Of a DNA stretch of 64,000 nt, positions 1 through 10,023 are shown piece by piece. The translations under genes were made by a program, and so were the position numbers. Source of the DNA: Triglochin maritima (Eukaryota; Streptophyta; Magnoliopsida; Alismatales; Juncaginaceae); assembly GCA_963682175.1 (NCBI GenBank), contig OY821777.1:21286001-21350000 (forward strand). Reading direction: 5' to 3'. Position 1 is the stretch's first letter. The number at the start of each line of letters is the position of its first letter. The notes under the pieces are model-generated. The model was not told the origin of the DNA. It ran no database searches and saw only the letters and a list, made by a program, of their open reading frames with translations.

Positions 1-1333
1 ATGGGAGAGGCACTGACCGCTAGACCACCATCTTGTTATGTTGGATCATATGTTGGTCAACAAATTGAGACGTTACAAGAACATTTGACCTCTTTCATGT
101 ATGTGGTAGATGAGACATGAGTGCACTGGTAGCTCCAGTAGCTGTACCGTGTGACTATTGCGGGTTGAGTGGTCATGTTTTCGGGGAATGTCCTTATGTT
201 ACCCCAGAGCCTGAGTATAAGCACACATTTTCCCAAAATACTCAATGTGACCTTTACACATCCGCATACAACCCGAGAGGGATGGATTCATGGGGAGACA
301 ATTATTATTCAAATTCTTATACATCATTTCCACCTCAGTATCCTCCTCCCGAATACCCAGAATTTTACTAACACCCTACTCCCAATCATTGGACTCATTC
401 TCAGCCCATCCACACCCAACCCCAAAATTTCCCAAGCTCTGACTTGAGCCTCATAGTTGACCACATACATGATTCCTTAAAACAAACTCTCCTTACGTTC
501 ATGGAAATCACTCAACAGTCCATGCAAAATATGGCAATGCAAGTGAGTCAGATCATGGAGAAACTACGTGAACGTGAGGAGGGTAACCTTTCTTGTCAGC
601 ATGAGGATTCATCTTTTGATATTGAACCACCACCACATCCACAAATTCAAAGCACATTCATTCCGAGTCAAACTCCTAGTCAGTCCGAGGGACTTGGGGT
701 TTCAATTCACGATCACTTGGTGGGGGATTCGATTCAAATTGAGAATAGCATGGACCAACTTCATTATGAGTCGGCACATGATTGTGCCCTATCATTTTGT
801 TTGTGGCCCTTGAGCCACATGATCTTATTGTTGTACCTCTTAAGGACTCTCCTGTGGTTGAGCAAGAGCTCCCTAGTACCCTTAATTTCATACGACCTGA
901 TGATAGTTGCCTCTCACTATTGAAAAAATACATTACCAATGAGGGTATTGGGAGTTCCTTAGAGGATACCTTAAGAGACCCACTTTTTGTTCACATGGTG
1001 AGTCAGATATTCATAACGAGGTTCTTGACCTCGTTCCGACCCACCGGCATGTTTGTTGAAGCGTTTAGATTGACGATCATAACTTCAGTACCACAATGGG
1101 AGAAACTCTTCTTCCGTTGCACAATATTTCCCAAACTCTAAAGTGGTTTGAGCTTTTTCAGTTTCATCCTTTGAATCAGACGCTTTTGCGTCCAATTCAT
1201 GAACCTCTCCTTTCATCTTGTGCTCTTTGTGACAGGGGCCCACACATGAGTATTTTGGCCCGCGTGGTGTCATGTTCCCGTTCCAAGTGCATTGACCAAC
1301 TTTTGAGGTTCCCACTTGATGTCTTTGACAAAT
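1..1333 (+). pseudogene. Decayed zinc-knuckle ORF of an older Athila-like element
   Basis: This is the same reading frame as the intact ORFs at 4230 and 10024, joined at about their codon 58, so its start lies outside the window. A CCHC knuckle (C-x2-C-x4-H-x4-C, CDYCGLSGHVFGEC) is at about 152-193. The frame is broken by a TAA at 369-371 after the PPPEYPEFY segment, then shifts near 795-805 at the LSFC segment. Homology continues in another frame to about 1140 and as scattered similarity to about 1330. The acidic, Pro/Gln/Ser-rich middle resembles the intact copies. I infer it is the corresponding gene of the older element that received the insertion at 1545. It is not expected to make a protein. 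Confidence 0.8.
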
Positions 1334-1544
1334 GAATATGGGAACTTATTTTGGAACATAATTATATTTGAAAAATTAATAAAAGAGTCCACCGTGAGCA
1401 ATGATTGTTGTGGGCAGCAACCCTTGTGTATTTGGGGCCCATTTCTTTCACGTATTTGTATCCCTTCTTTAGTATTTCACAGGTTTTGAGGGGAATTTGG
1501 GTTAGTGTCCATCAACATAACCATGAACTTCCCTTTGCGCTTCA
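1334..1544 (+). mobile_element. Internal non-coding part of the older Athila-like element, 5' of the insertion
   Basis: This non-coding sequence matches 5730-5990 and 11524-11790 of the younger insert and continues after it at 14684. The last five bases (1540-1544, CTTCA) are repeated at 14684-14688. The older element was therefore split here by the insert. No gene is visible. Confidence 0.8.
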
Positions 1545-1913
1545 TGATTGACATCATTTCATGCTTATATTTGTATCTTATATCCATTATCTTACACCTA
1601 AGCAATGCTACGTGACGATTTTTATGTTTAGTTTTCAGAAATAAAGAGGTTTGAAGAGAAGAGCCATGAAAGGACCCAAAAGCAGGAAAAAGGACTTAAT
1701 TGTGAGACCTGGGGACCAAGATGCAAGACAGAAGGACCTGATCGTAAGACAGAAGGACCTAAGAGCAAACCAGGAAACTCCACACCATCATGGGGAGTAT
1801 TTTGGCAATTCGAGTCGGGTCGGAACTCCAACAAGTCAAGTAACCGCATCAAAGACCAACAATACCAGAAAGCAAAGCCCACAACAAATTCCAACACGAT
1901 CCGAAGATTTTGG

Positions 1914-1952
1914 ACCGCCAATTGGCGGTATTGGACCGCTAATTGGCGGTCC
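1914..1952 (+). repeat. Paired palindromes in the U3 of LTR 1
   Basis: ACCGCCAATTGGCGGT (1914-1929) is a perfect 16-bp palindrome. It is followed 3 bp later by the near-perfect GGACCGCTAATTGGCGGTCC (1933-1952). Each holds CCAAT on one or both strands and TTGGCGG, which resembles an E2F core. Equivalent pairs occur at 7709-7747 and 13499-13537. Confidence 0.85.
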
Positions 1953-2028
1953 ATATTGCTCAGGAGCCGTCGAAATTTCTCCTGGACTTGTATTAATGTT
2001 CGTTTAGGCTATTTTTGGTATTGGTTTA

Positions 2029-2079
2029 GTCCCACATCGGGGGATTGTCCCCGATTAGCTTTTTCCATGCTTATAAATA
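2029..2079 (+). promoter_or_regulatory. LTR 1 promoter: USE-like box plus TATA box
   Basis: GTCCCACATCG (2029-2039) equals the Upstream Sequence Element consensus RTCCCACATCG of plant U-snRNA genes. TATAAATA (2072-2079) lies after exactly 32 intervening bases. Between them is the small inverted repeat ATCGGGG/CCCCGAT (2036-2055). Transcription would start about 30 bp after the TATA box and continue into the internal region. Confidence 0.8.
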
Positions 2080-3105
2080 GAACTCTTCACCTTCCATTGT
2101 AATTACCCATTGCTTGGTGGTATTCTCTCTACTAAGGAGTGAGCCTCGAAGCAAAAACTCAAGGTGGAGATGAATGCTACCTTCAATGTGAGTCATTTGT
2201 TAATAAAAATAATTCTTCTAGTTTCTTTCAATCTTGTCTTTTAATTTGTGCATGTTTGTTTAGTCTATCCTTTCCTTTTATGTTTCTTTAATGCTTCTTG
2301 CCTTCTTAGTTAACTTTCATTTCAGTATTATGCTTTCTTTTGCTAATATAGTTAGTGTAATGAGTAGTGAGTAGTTCCATCCCCATTTGGGGGGTGGAGA
2401 AATATGTGATATAATCATGTAGTGTATTAAGTGTGTGTTATCTTTATCCCTTGAGCTTTATATGATTTCCATAACCATCTAATGGGTTTTCACTCTTATC
2501 TTTGATATGCTAATGCTCTTGAATGAAGCTTAGCTTATGCTTTGATTAGTGGACCTATTTTATGGGGAATGATAAGGTTAGGATATGGATGAAGTTAATA
2601 TTGGAAACACAATTTGTAGTGTATGTACTCTTGTTGCCTTTACCTTAGCTAATGTCTTGTATGTTTTAATGATGTAGTGAAATCTTAATTCATGTAGAGA
2701 CATATTAGGGTATAGTCTTTATACTTGAGTTCATGTAGCTTCATTCCAATTATTGTCTTGTATGTTTTAATGATGTAGTCTTATCTTAATTTATGTAGAG
2801 GCAAAGTTGGATGTAGTTTCATGATTTCATGTACTACATGTTGTGAGGAGCTTAATGAACACACACACACTTCTTTATGTTCACATTATTTCTCTACCCC
2901 CTTTGGGGCTTAGTTTATTGCTTATCTCCATTTCCTTTGCATCTTAGTGTAGTTTAGTGTAACCAACCTTTCTTCCCTTTCTTTACCTCTCGCCTTCGCA
3001 CAAACCAAGTGTCGACACACCTCCCAGTGGACGACCCGTATTTGCCACCGCTTCAACGCGGTCGTGCACTTGCGGTTAAATATAAAACGAGATCAATCAA
3101 GTTTT

Positions 3106-3123
3106 TGGCGCCGTTGCCGGGGA
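3106..3123 (+). other. Primer-binding site (tRNA-Asp), first unit
   Basis: TGGCGCCGTTGCCGGGGA starts 7 bases after the LTR end, with the spacer AGTTTT. It is complementary to the 3' end of plant tRNA-Asp. This is the primer site used by Athila-group elements for minus-strand DNA synthesis. Confidence 0.9.
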
Positions 3124-4229
3124 GGTGCTCTGTCCAGACGTTGGTTTGGACAATTCGAGGGGTTTTTAATTTTTTGTTTTTAGTTTTGGCAAGTTTCAGG
3201 TAACCTAAACATCCAGGGGAAGCGACTGGAGGAGTTGGAGAGCCAAAAAAGCAAAACGGACCGCCAATCAGCGGTCTGGTACCGCCAATTGGCGGCCTGG
3301 TGAGCCTCGATTGTTCTCAAATTTGTTCCAGTTGTTACATTGTTCATTTTAGTTATCTGGGAGCACAATTTTGCATGCTGTGACTTCTAATTTGCTCCCA
3401 AATTTAATTTCAATCCCCTTTAATCAACTTGGACCATAAAACTCAAAGCAAAAGATTAGACTTCTTGCCATCTAGGTCATGCACCATTGGTAGACCTTGC
3501 ATGCATTTGTCTTTTTTTTGCTTTACATTTTGTCGTTGATTGCTGGCGTGAGGTACGTGCACCCACATCCCTCATTCATGCATGTTTCGTTCATGCATTA
3601 GTTAGTAAGGTGCATCGGGACAAGAGTGAGAGAGCGTTTGATTGGAGCGATTGATTGCTAGATTTAAGCTCAAAACGCTACTAAGGAGGGGTTGTCCCAT
3701 AAAAGATAAGGTGGGGGATTTCATCACCCTTTCCTTGGCCCCAAAAACCACTCTTAATAAAGCCTTAACTAAAAGCAAGTAGACATTGGCCCTAGGATTG
3801 CGGGCGCACTAGGAGAGTAATCTAGTTGAGACCGTCATGACCTGATCGGTGTTGCCTACCTTGTCGATAGTAGGAGGTACTGGATCTCCGGATCTGGTAT
3901 CACTTGCTGGGCATTGTGGTCCTCGTTGTAGGGAGCTGAGGCGTGTCAAGGCTAGTGACCTCGAAGTTAGGCGTCGTCTAGCCTAAGGACCCATTGCCTT
4001 ACATTGTTTGAGTCATGCTTTCTAGTTAGGCTTCTACCTTCACCTTGTACCCTCGCTAGCTCTAGGGATTCTTCCCTTCTCCTCTGAGTCATCTTCTTCT
4101 CACCTTTTTCTACGTTATAGTCTCCTCCCCTTTACACTCTCTGGTAGCGTTTTAGGGTCGAGTCGAGCACTTTTTGCGAGCTTAGTCTCGTGGTGGTGAG
4201 AGTGGTCGACTCGAGAGTTGTTTGTTGAG
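3124..4229 (+). other. Long 5' leader of the first internal region
   Basis: About 1.1 kb without a convincing ORF lies between the primer site and the ATG. It holds a second palindrome pair (3258-3276 and 3281-3296). A block at about 3680-4000 is also conserved in the divergent element at 20405-20735. It includes the perfect 6-bp stem TTAGGC/GCCTAA (3967-3986). I infer an RNA packaging or translation role, not proven. The second unit repeats the leader at 8918-10023. Confidence 0.6.
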
Positions 4230-5729
4230 ATGGATGGTTACATGGGCGACCATTCATATCATTGTTGGGACCAGGATGATTCTCCCTGGTATTCCGGACC
4301 CATGCAACCTGGGGTGGCTCAGACGAACACCCCGTACGGTTGGGATGATCTTCATTATGTGACTGAGCAATCTTCATATAGGGGTGATATGAGAGAGGCA
4401 CCGACGGCTAGATCTCCATCTAGTTATGTTGGATCACACTCTGGGCAACAAACTTTGGGCTCTTTCATGCATGCGGTAGACGACATGAGTGCACCAGTGG
4501 CTCCAGTAGCCATACCGTGCGATTGTTGTGGGTTGAGTGGTCATAATATCGGGGAATGTCCTTATGTTCCCCCAGAGCCTGAGTATGAGCATACATTTTC
4601 CCAAAATGCTCAATATGACCATTACGCATCCGCATACATCCCGAGAGTGATGGATTCATGGGGAAACAATTCTTATTCAAATTCTTATACTTCATATTCA
4701 CCCCAGTATCCTCCTCCCGAATACCCAGAATTCTACCAGCACCCCACTCCAAATCATTGGACTCATTCTCAGCCCATCAACACCCAACCCCAAAATTTTC
4801 CAAGCTCTGACTTGGACCCCATCGTTGACCGCATACCTGATTCCTTGAAACAAACTCTCCAAACATTCATGGAAACCACACAAAACTTATTGAAGTCCAA
4901 CTTGAATTCCTTGCAAACCATGGAAATGCAAGTGAGCCAGATGACACAACAAATCCATGAACGTGAGGAGGGTAACTTTTCTTGTCAACATGAGGATTTA
5001 TCTTCTGAAATCGAACCACCACCACATCCACAAATTCAAAGCACAATCTTTCAAAGTCAAACTCCTAGTCAGTCTGAGGGACTTGGGGTTTCAATTCAAA
5101 TTGAGAATAGCTTAGTGGAGGATTCGATTCAAATTGAGAATAACTTGGACCAGCTTCATTATGAGTCGGCACAGGATTGTGCCTTATCTTTTTGTCCCGT
5201 GGACCTTGAGCCACATGATCTTCATGTTGTGCCTCTTAAGGACTCACCTCTGGTGGAGCAAGAGCTCCCTAGTACCCTCAATTTCAAACAACCTGATGAG
5301 AGTTTGCCTCTCACTATTGTTCCTGATCATCTTGGAAATGATGGAACATCAAACAACTACATTGCTCATGAGGGTATTAGGAGTTCCTTGGAGGATACTT
5401 TGGGTATGAGACCCACTTCCTGTTCTCCTGGTGAGTTGGACATGCATAACGAGGTGCTTGACCTCGTTCCAACCCACCAGCCTGTTGGTTGGAGAGTTTT
5501 GATTGACGATCATAACTTCAGCAGCGTAACAGGAGAAACTCTTCTTCCGTTGCCCCTCATTTCCCAAACTCTTGAGAGGTTCAAGCTCTTTCCGTTTGAT
5601 CCTTTCAATGAGAAGTCTTTGCGTCCAATTCACGAACCTCTCATTTCATCTGGTGCTCTTTGTGAAAGGGGCCCACGCATGAGTATTCTGGCCCCGCGTG
5701 GTGTCATGTTCCCTTTCCAAGTGCATTGA
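4230..5729 (+). CDS. Zinc-knuckle ORF of the non-autonomous Athila-like element, copy 1
   Basis: The ORF is 499 codons from the ATG at 4230. The frame is open four codons further up, but that position is TTG. The N-terminal part is Tyr/Trp/Gly-rich. A CCHC knuckle (CDCCGLSGHNIGEC) lies near residues 99-112. A Pro/Tyr-rich stretch (YPPPEYPEFY) follows near 160-170. Next comes a possible coiled coil, about 190-245, rich in Leu/Gln/Met (LKQTLQTFMETTQNLLKS). The rest is acidic and Ser/Pro-rich. There is no retrotransposon gag core, no DTG/DSG protease motif and no YxDD. It could be a degenerate Gag nucleocapsid product or a protein peculiar to this family. It differs from copy 2 at about eight residues. 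The related ORF in the minus-strand element (52575-53627) is also open, whereas the older copy at 1-1333 is broken. Confidence 0.75.
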   Translation: MDGYMGDHSYHCWDQDDSPWYSGPMQPGVAQTNTPYGWDDLHYVTEQSSYRGDMREAPTARSPSSYVGSHSGQQTLGSFMHAVDDMSAPVAPVAIPCDCCGLSGHNIGECPYVPPEPEYEHTFSQNAQYDHYASAYIPRVMDSWGNNSYSNSYTSYSPQYPPPEYPEFYQHPTPNHWTHSQPINTQPQNFPSSDLDPIVDRIPDSLKQTLQTFMETTQNLLKSNLNSLQTMEMQVSQMTQQIHEREEGNFSCQHEDLSSEIEPPPHPQIQSTIFQSQTPSQSEGLGVSIQIENSLVEDSIQIENNLDQLHYESAQDCALSFCPVDLEPHDLHVVPLKDSPLVEQELPSTLNFKQPDESLPLTIVPDHLGNDGTSNNYIAHEGIRSSLEDTLGMRPTSCSPGELDMHNEVLDLVPTHQPVGWRVLIDDHNFSSVTGETLLPLPLISQTLERFKLFPFDPFNEKSLRPIHEPLISSGALCERGPRMSILAPRGVMFPFQVH

Positions 5730-7338
5730 CCCACTCTTGAGGTTCCCATTTGATGTCTTTTGACAAATGAAGATGGGAACTTATGTTTGTACATAGTTAT
5801 ATAAAAAAAAGAGAACAAAAAAAAAGTTCAATAAAAGACTCTTTCAGTGAGCATCGATTGTTGTGAGCCCCAACCCTTGTGTATTTGGGCTCCATTTCCT
5901 TCACGTATTTGTACCCTTTCTTTAGCATCTCACAGGTTTTGAGGGAATTTGGGTTGTGTCCATCAACATAGCCATACACTTCCCTTTGTACTTCACGTTG
6001 GTGAGATCTCTCCTTTTTCATGCATAAATCCATGTAGTATCTTGCTTGCATTCATTGAGGACAATGCATGAAGTAGGTGTGGGGGGGTGTTTTACGTGTG
6101 TACATAGTTGAGTCTTTTTCCTTTGATTTTGTTTGCATTTTTAGGGTCATGATAGTGTGTTGCATTTAATATCGATATATCTGCTTGCCATGATCCTTGG
6201 GTGACTTGTCTTCTTTTGCTTGCCTAGTACTTCAAAATTTTCACATTTCTTTCAAAATCTTCATGTGTTTTCGAAAGAAAATGTTTTGTGGGTTTTGCGT
6301 GTGTTTAGCATGTGCAAAACCGTTGAGAGGCAAAGTAAAAAGAAAGCTCCCAAAATTGTCTTGAACTTGATGCATTAGGATATCTAGTACGTGGCTTTAG
6401 GATTTATCGAGTCGTTAGGATGCACCCCAGTTTTCCCTTGGGGGTGAGTAATCATAGGGTTTCAGTGCTCAAACATTTAATGAAGTCCACCCTGAACCTA
6501 GTGAGTCAATAATTCGTGTCTGTTAACTTAAGGAAGTTTGTTGTAGTCAAGGACCCTCTAAATCCTGTTGTGAGACATTAGTGTAGGGGTTTTGGTTCAT
6601 GTGTAGATAAGAAATAAGTGAGTAGGTGTTCTCTCTTCTCGCACGGCTCCTATCACTCGGGAAAGTAGGTCTGAGAGGACTTTGTGCCAGGTGCTTTCGA
6701 GTCATCTGACATGGGATGTGCCGACTGAACTCCCGTTACACGGGTGGTAGGGATTGCCCTATGTGGAGATGTGGGGAAAGGTGTACGTGATAGTGTAAGT
6801 CCTCATGGGCAATGATGCACGGAACCTGACCCTGGGAGAATGAAGCTCCAACTAATAAAAAGTAAAAGAAAAAAAAATGTGAAAAGAAACAAAAAGAAAA
6901 AAAAATATGATAATGCAAATAAGAACCTTAATGGACTTTACACTTTGTAGCACTTGAGGATGTTGAGGTTGTCCATGTCTTTCACATAATTCCTTATTTA
7001 ACTTGCACGAATGGTTCATTAGGGTAGAGGTGTGGACTGATCACCTATATAGAGTCGGCCCGTAGCATTACCGCGTCCATTGATCGACAAAATATTTCCA
7101 ACGAGTCGAAGTCTAGATTGAATAATGCATCTTGTTCGGATTTTGTGGGTATATCCGCTGAAAACCCTCAGGAGACAACACTCCTCCTCCTTGGCAACAA
7201 AGAGGTTTAACGGCTTGTTGCACGTGCTAAGTGCAACCGTGATTCCTACGAAAGTGAGTTAGGATTTCTTGTTTCTCGTTTGTTTTTCTCTTTCTTTGTT
7301 TTGCTCGAGACTAGCAAAAACTTAGGTGTGGGGGTATT
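5730..7338 (+). other. 3' non-coding part of the first internal region, with two polypurine-type tracts
   Basis: No credible ORF is present. A G-rich tract near 6072-6090 (GTAGGTGTGGGGGGGTG) follows GAGGACAATGCATGA, a context like the end of pol in Athila/Tat elements. The tract directly before LTR 2 (7322-7338, TTAGGTGTGGGGGTATT) is the expected plus-strand primer. An A-rich run is at 6855-6905. A pol-end relic is likely, with the rest of pol lost. Confidence 0.6.
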
Positions 7339-8893
7339 TGATTGACATCATTTCATGCTCATATTTGTATCTTATATCCATTATCTTACACCTAAGCAAT
7401 GCTACGTGACGAGTTTTATGTTTAGTTTTCAGGAATAAAGAGGTTTGAAGAGAAGAGCCATGAAAGGACCCAAAAGCTGGGAAAAAGGACTGAATGGTGA
7501 GATCTAGGGACCAAGATGCAAGGGAGAAGGACCTGAATGTAAGACAAAAGGACCTAAGAGCAAAACAGAATACTCTACACCATCATGGGGAGTATTTTAC
7601 CAATTCTATTCGGGTCGGAGCTCCAACAAGTCGAGTAACTGCATCAAAGACCAACAATACCAGAAAGCAAAGCCCACAACAAATTCCAACACGATCCGAC
7701 AATGTTGGACCGCCAATTGGCGGTCTTGGACCGCTAATTGGCGGTCCATATTGCTCAGGATCCGTCGAAATTTCTCCTGGACTTGTATTAATGTTCGTTT
7801 AGGCTATTTTTGGTATTGGTTTAGTCCCACATCGGGGGATTGTCCCCGATTAGCTTTTTCCATGCTTATAAATAGAACTCTTCACCTTCCATTGTAATTA
7901 CCCATTGCTTGGTGGCATTCTCTCTACTAAGGAGTGAGCCTTGAAGCAAAAACTCAAGGTGGAGAAGAATGCTACCTTCAATGTGAGTCATTTGTTAATA
8001 AAATAATTCTTCTAGTTTCTTTTAATCTTGTCTTTTAATTTGTGCATGTTTGTTTAGTCTTTCCTTTCCTTTTATGTTTCTTTAATGCTTCTTGCCTTCT
8101 TAGTTAACTTTTACTTCAGTATTATGCTTTCTTTTGCTAAAATAGTTAGTGTAATGAGTAGTGAGTAGTTCCATCCCCATTTGGGGGGTGGAGAAATATG
8201 TGATATAATCATGTAGTGTATTAAGTGTGTGTTATCTTTATCCCTTGAGCTTTATATGATTTCCATAACCATCTAATGGGTTTCCACTCTTATCTTTGAT
8301 ATGCTAATGCTCTTGAATGAAGCTTAACTTATGCTTTGATCAGTGGACCTATTTTATGGGGAATGATAAGGTTAGGATATGGATGAAGTTAATATTGGAA
8401 ACACAATTTGTAGTGTATGTCCTCTTGTTGCCTTTACCTTAGCTAATGTCTTGTATGTTTTAATGATGTAGTGAAATCTTAATTCATGTAGAGGCATAGT
8501 AGGGTATAGTCTTTATACTTGAGTTCATGTAGCTTCATTCCAATTATTGTCTGGTATGTTTTAATGATGTAGTCTTATCTTAATTCATGTAGAGGCAAAG
8601 TTGGATGTAGTTTCATGATTTCATGTACTACATGTTGTGAGGAGCTTAATGAACACACACACACTTCTTTATGTTCACATTATTTCTCTACCCCCTTTGG
8701 GGCTTAGTTTATTGCTTATCTCCATTTCCTTTGCATCTTAGTGTAGTTTAGTGTAACCAACCTTTCTTCCCTTTCTTTACCTCTCGCCTTCGCACAAACC
8801 AAGTGTCGACACACCTCCCAGTGGACGACCCGTATTTGCCACCGCTTCAACGCGGTCGTGCACTTGCGGTTAAATATAAAACGAGATCAATCA
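7339..8893 (+). repeat. LTR 2 (middle LTR) of the tandem element
   Basis: It has the same ends as LTR 1 and 3, but its U3 is a different type (B). In the stretch 7440-7800 it matches the LTRs of the minus-strand element at 49388-55220 much better than it matches LTR 1 or 3. Examples are the shared segments CAAAACAGAATACTCTAC and ATTTTACCAATTCTATTCGG. The palindrome pair is at 7709-7724 and 7728-7747. Confidence 0.92.
7824..7874 (+). promoter_or_regulatory. LTR 2 promoter: USE-like box plus TATA box
   Basis: GTCCCACATCG is at 7824-7834 and TATAAATA at 7867-7874, with 32 bases between them as in LTR 1. Confidence 0.8.
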
Positions 8894-8899
8894 AGTTTT

Positions 8900-8917
8900 T
8901 GGCGCCGTTGCCGGGGA
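8900..8917 (+). other. Primer-binding site (tRNA-Asp), second unit
   Basis: This is the same 18-nt TGGCGCCGTTGCCGGGGA site and the same 6-base spacer as after LTR 1. Confidence 0.9.
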
Positions 8918-10023
8918 GGTGCTCTGTCCAGACGTTGGTTTGGACAATTCGAGGGGTTTTTAATTTTTTGTTTTTAGTTTTGGCAAGTTTCAGGTAACCT
9001 AAACATCCAGGGGAAGCGACTGGAGGAGTTGGAGAGCCAAAAAAGCAAAACGGACCGCCAATCAGCGGTCTGGTACCGCCAATTGGCGGCCTGGTGAGCC
9101 TCGATTGTTCTCAAATTTGTTCCAGTTGTTACATTGTTCATTTTAGTTATCTGGGAGCACAATTTTGCATGCTGTGACTTCTAATTTGCTCCCAAATTTA
9201 ATTTCAATCCCCTTTAATCAACTTGGACCATAAAACTCAAAGCAAAAGATTAGACTTCTTGCCATCTAGGTCATGCACCATTGGTAGACCTTGCATGCAT
9301 TTGTCTTTTTTTTGCTTTACATTTTGTCGTTGATTGCTGGCGTGAGGTACGTGCACCCACATCCCTCATTCATGCATGTTTCGTTCATGCATTAGTTAGT
9401 AAGGTGCATCGGGACAAGAGTGAGAGAGCGTTTGATTGGAGCGATTGATTGCTAGATTTAAGCTCAAAACGCTACTAAGGAGGGGTTGTCCCATAAAAGA
9501 TAAGGTGGGGGATTTCATCACCCTTTCCTTGGCCCCAAAAACCACTCTTAATAAAGCCTTAACTAAAAGCAAGTAGACATTGGCCCTAGGATTGCGGGCG
9601 CACTAGGAGAGTAATCTAGTTGAGACCGTCATGACCTGATCGGTGTTGCCTACCTTGTCGATAGTAGGAGGTACTGGATCTCCGGATCTGGTATCACTTG
9701 CTGGGCATTGTGGTCCTCGTTGTAGGGAGCTGAGGCGTGTCAAGGCTAGTGACCTCGAAGTTAGGCGTCGTCTAGCCTAAGGACCCATTGCCTTACATTG
9801 TTTGAGTCATGCTTTCTAGTTAGGCTTCTACCTTCACCTTGTACCCTCGCTAGCTCTAGGGATTCTTCCCTTCTCCTCTGAGTCATCTTCTTCTCACCTT
9901 TTTCTACGTTATAGTCTCCTCCCCTTTACACTCTCTGGTAGCGTTTTAGGGTCGAGTCGAGCACTTTTTGCGAGCTTAGTCTCGTGGTGGTGAGAGTGGT
10001 CGACTCGAGAGTTGTTTGTTGAG

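Larger units (their letters stand above)
1545..3099 (+). repeat. LTR 1 of the tandem element
   Basis: The LTR has TG/CA ends with the short terminal inverted repeat TGATTGA/TCAATCA. It contains paired palindromes (1914-1952), a snRNA-type USE and TATA box, and the sequence GTTAATAAAAATAATTC near 2200 that could serve in polyadenylation. The U3 type (call it A) is shared with LTR 3 but not LTR 2. Confidence 0.93.

Noticed and set aside
1628..2007. Overlapping ORFs of 108-118 codons in the LTRs (also near 7494, 13214, 50480 and 54757)
   Set aside because: They lie in U3, cross the palindromes on both strands and change with LTR subtype. They are chance frames of a low-stop region.
2029..2079. 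A real snRNA gene at the USE plus TATA
   Set aside because: The sequence downstream is LTR R/U5 in every copy and has no Sm site or snRNA-like body. Only the promoter design is shared.
3009..3203. A 64-codon frame spanning the LTR end and primer site (also at 8803)
   Set aside because: It starts at GTG, covers known cis elements and ends soon after. It is not a gene.
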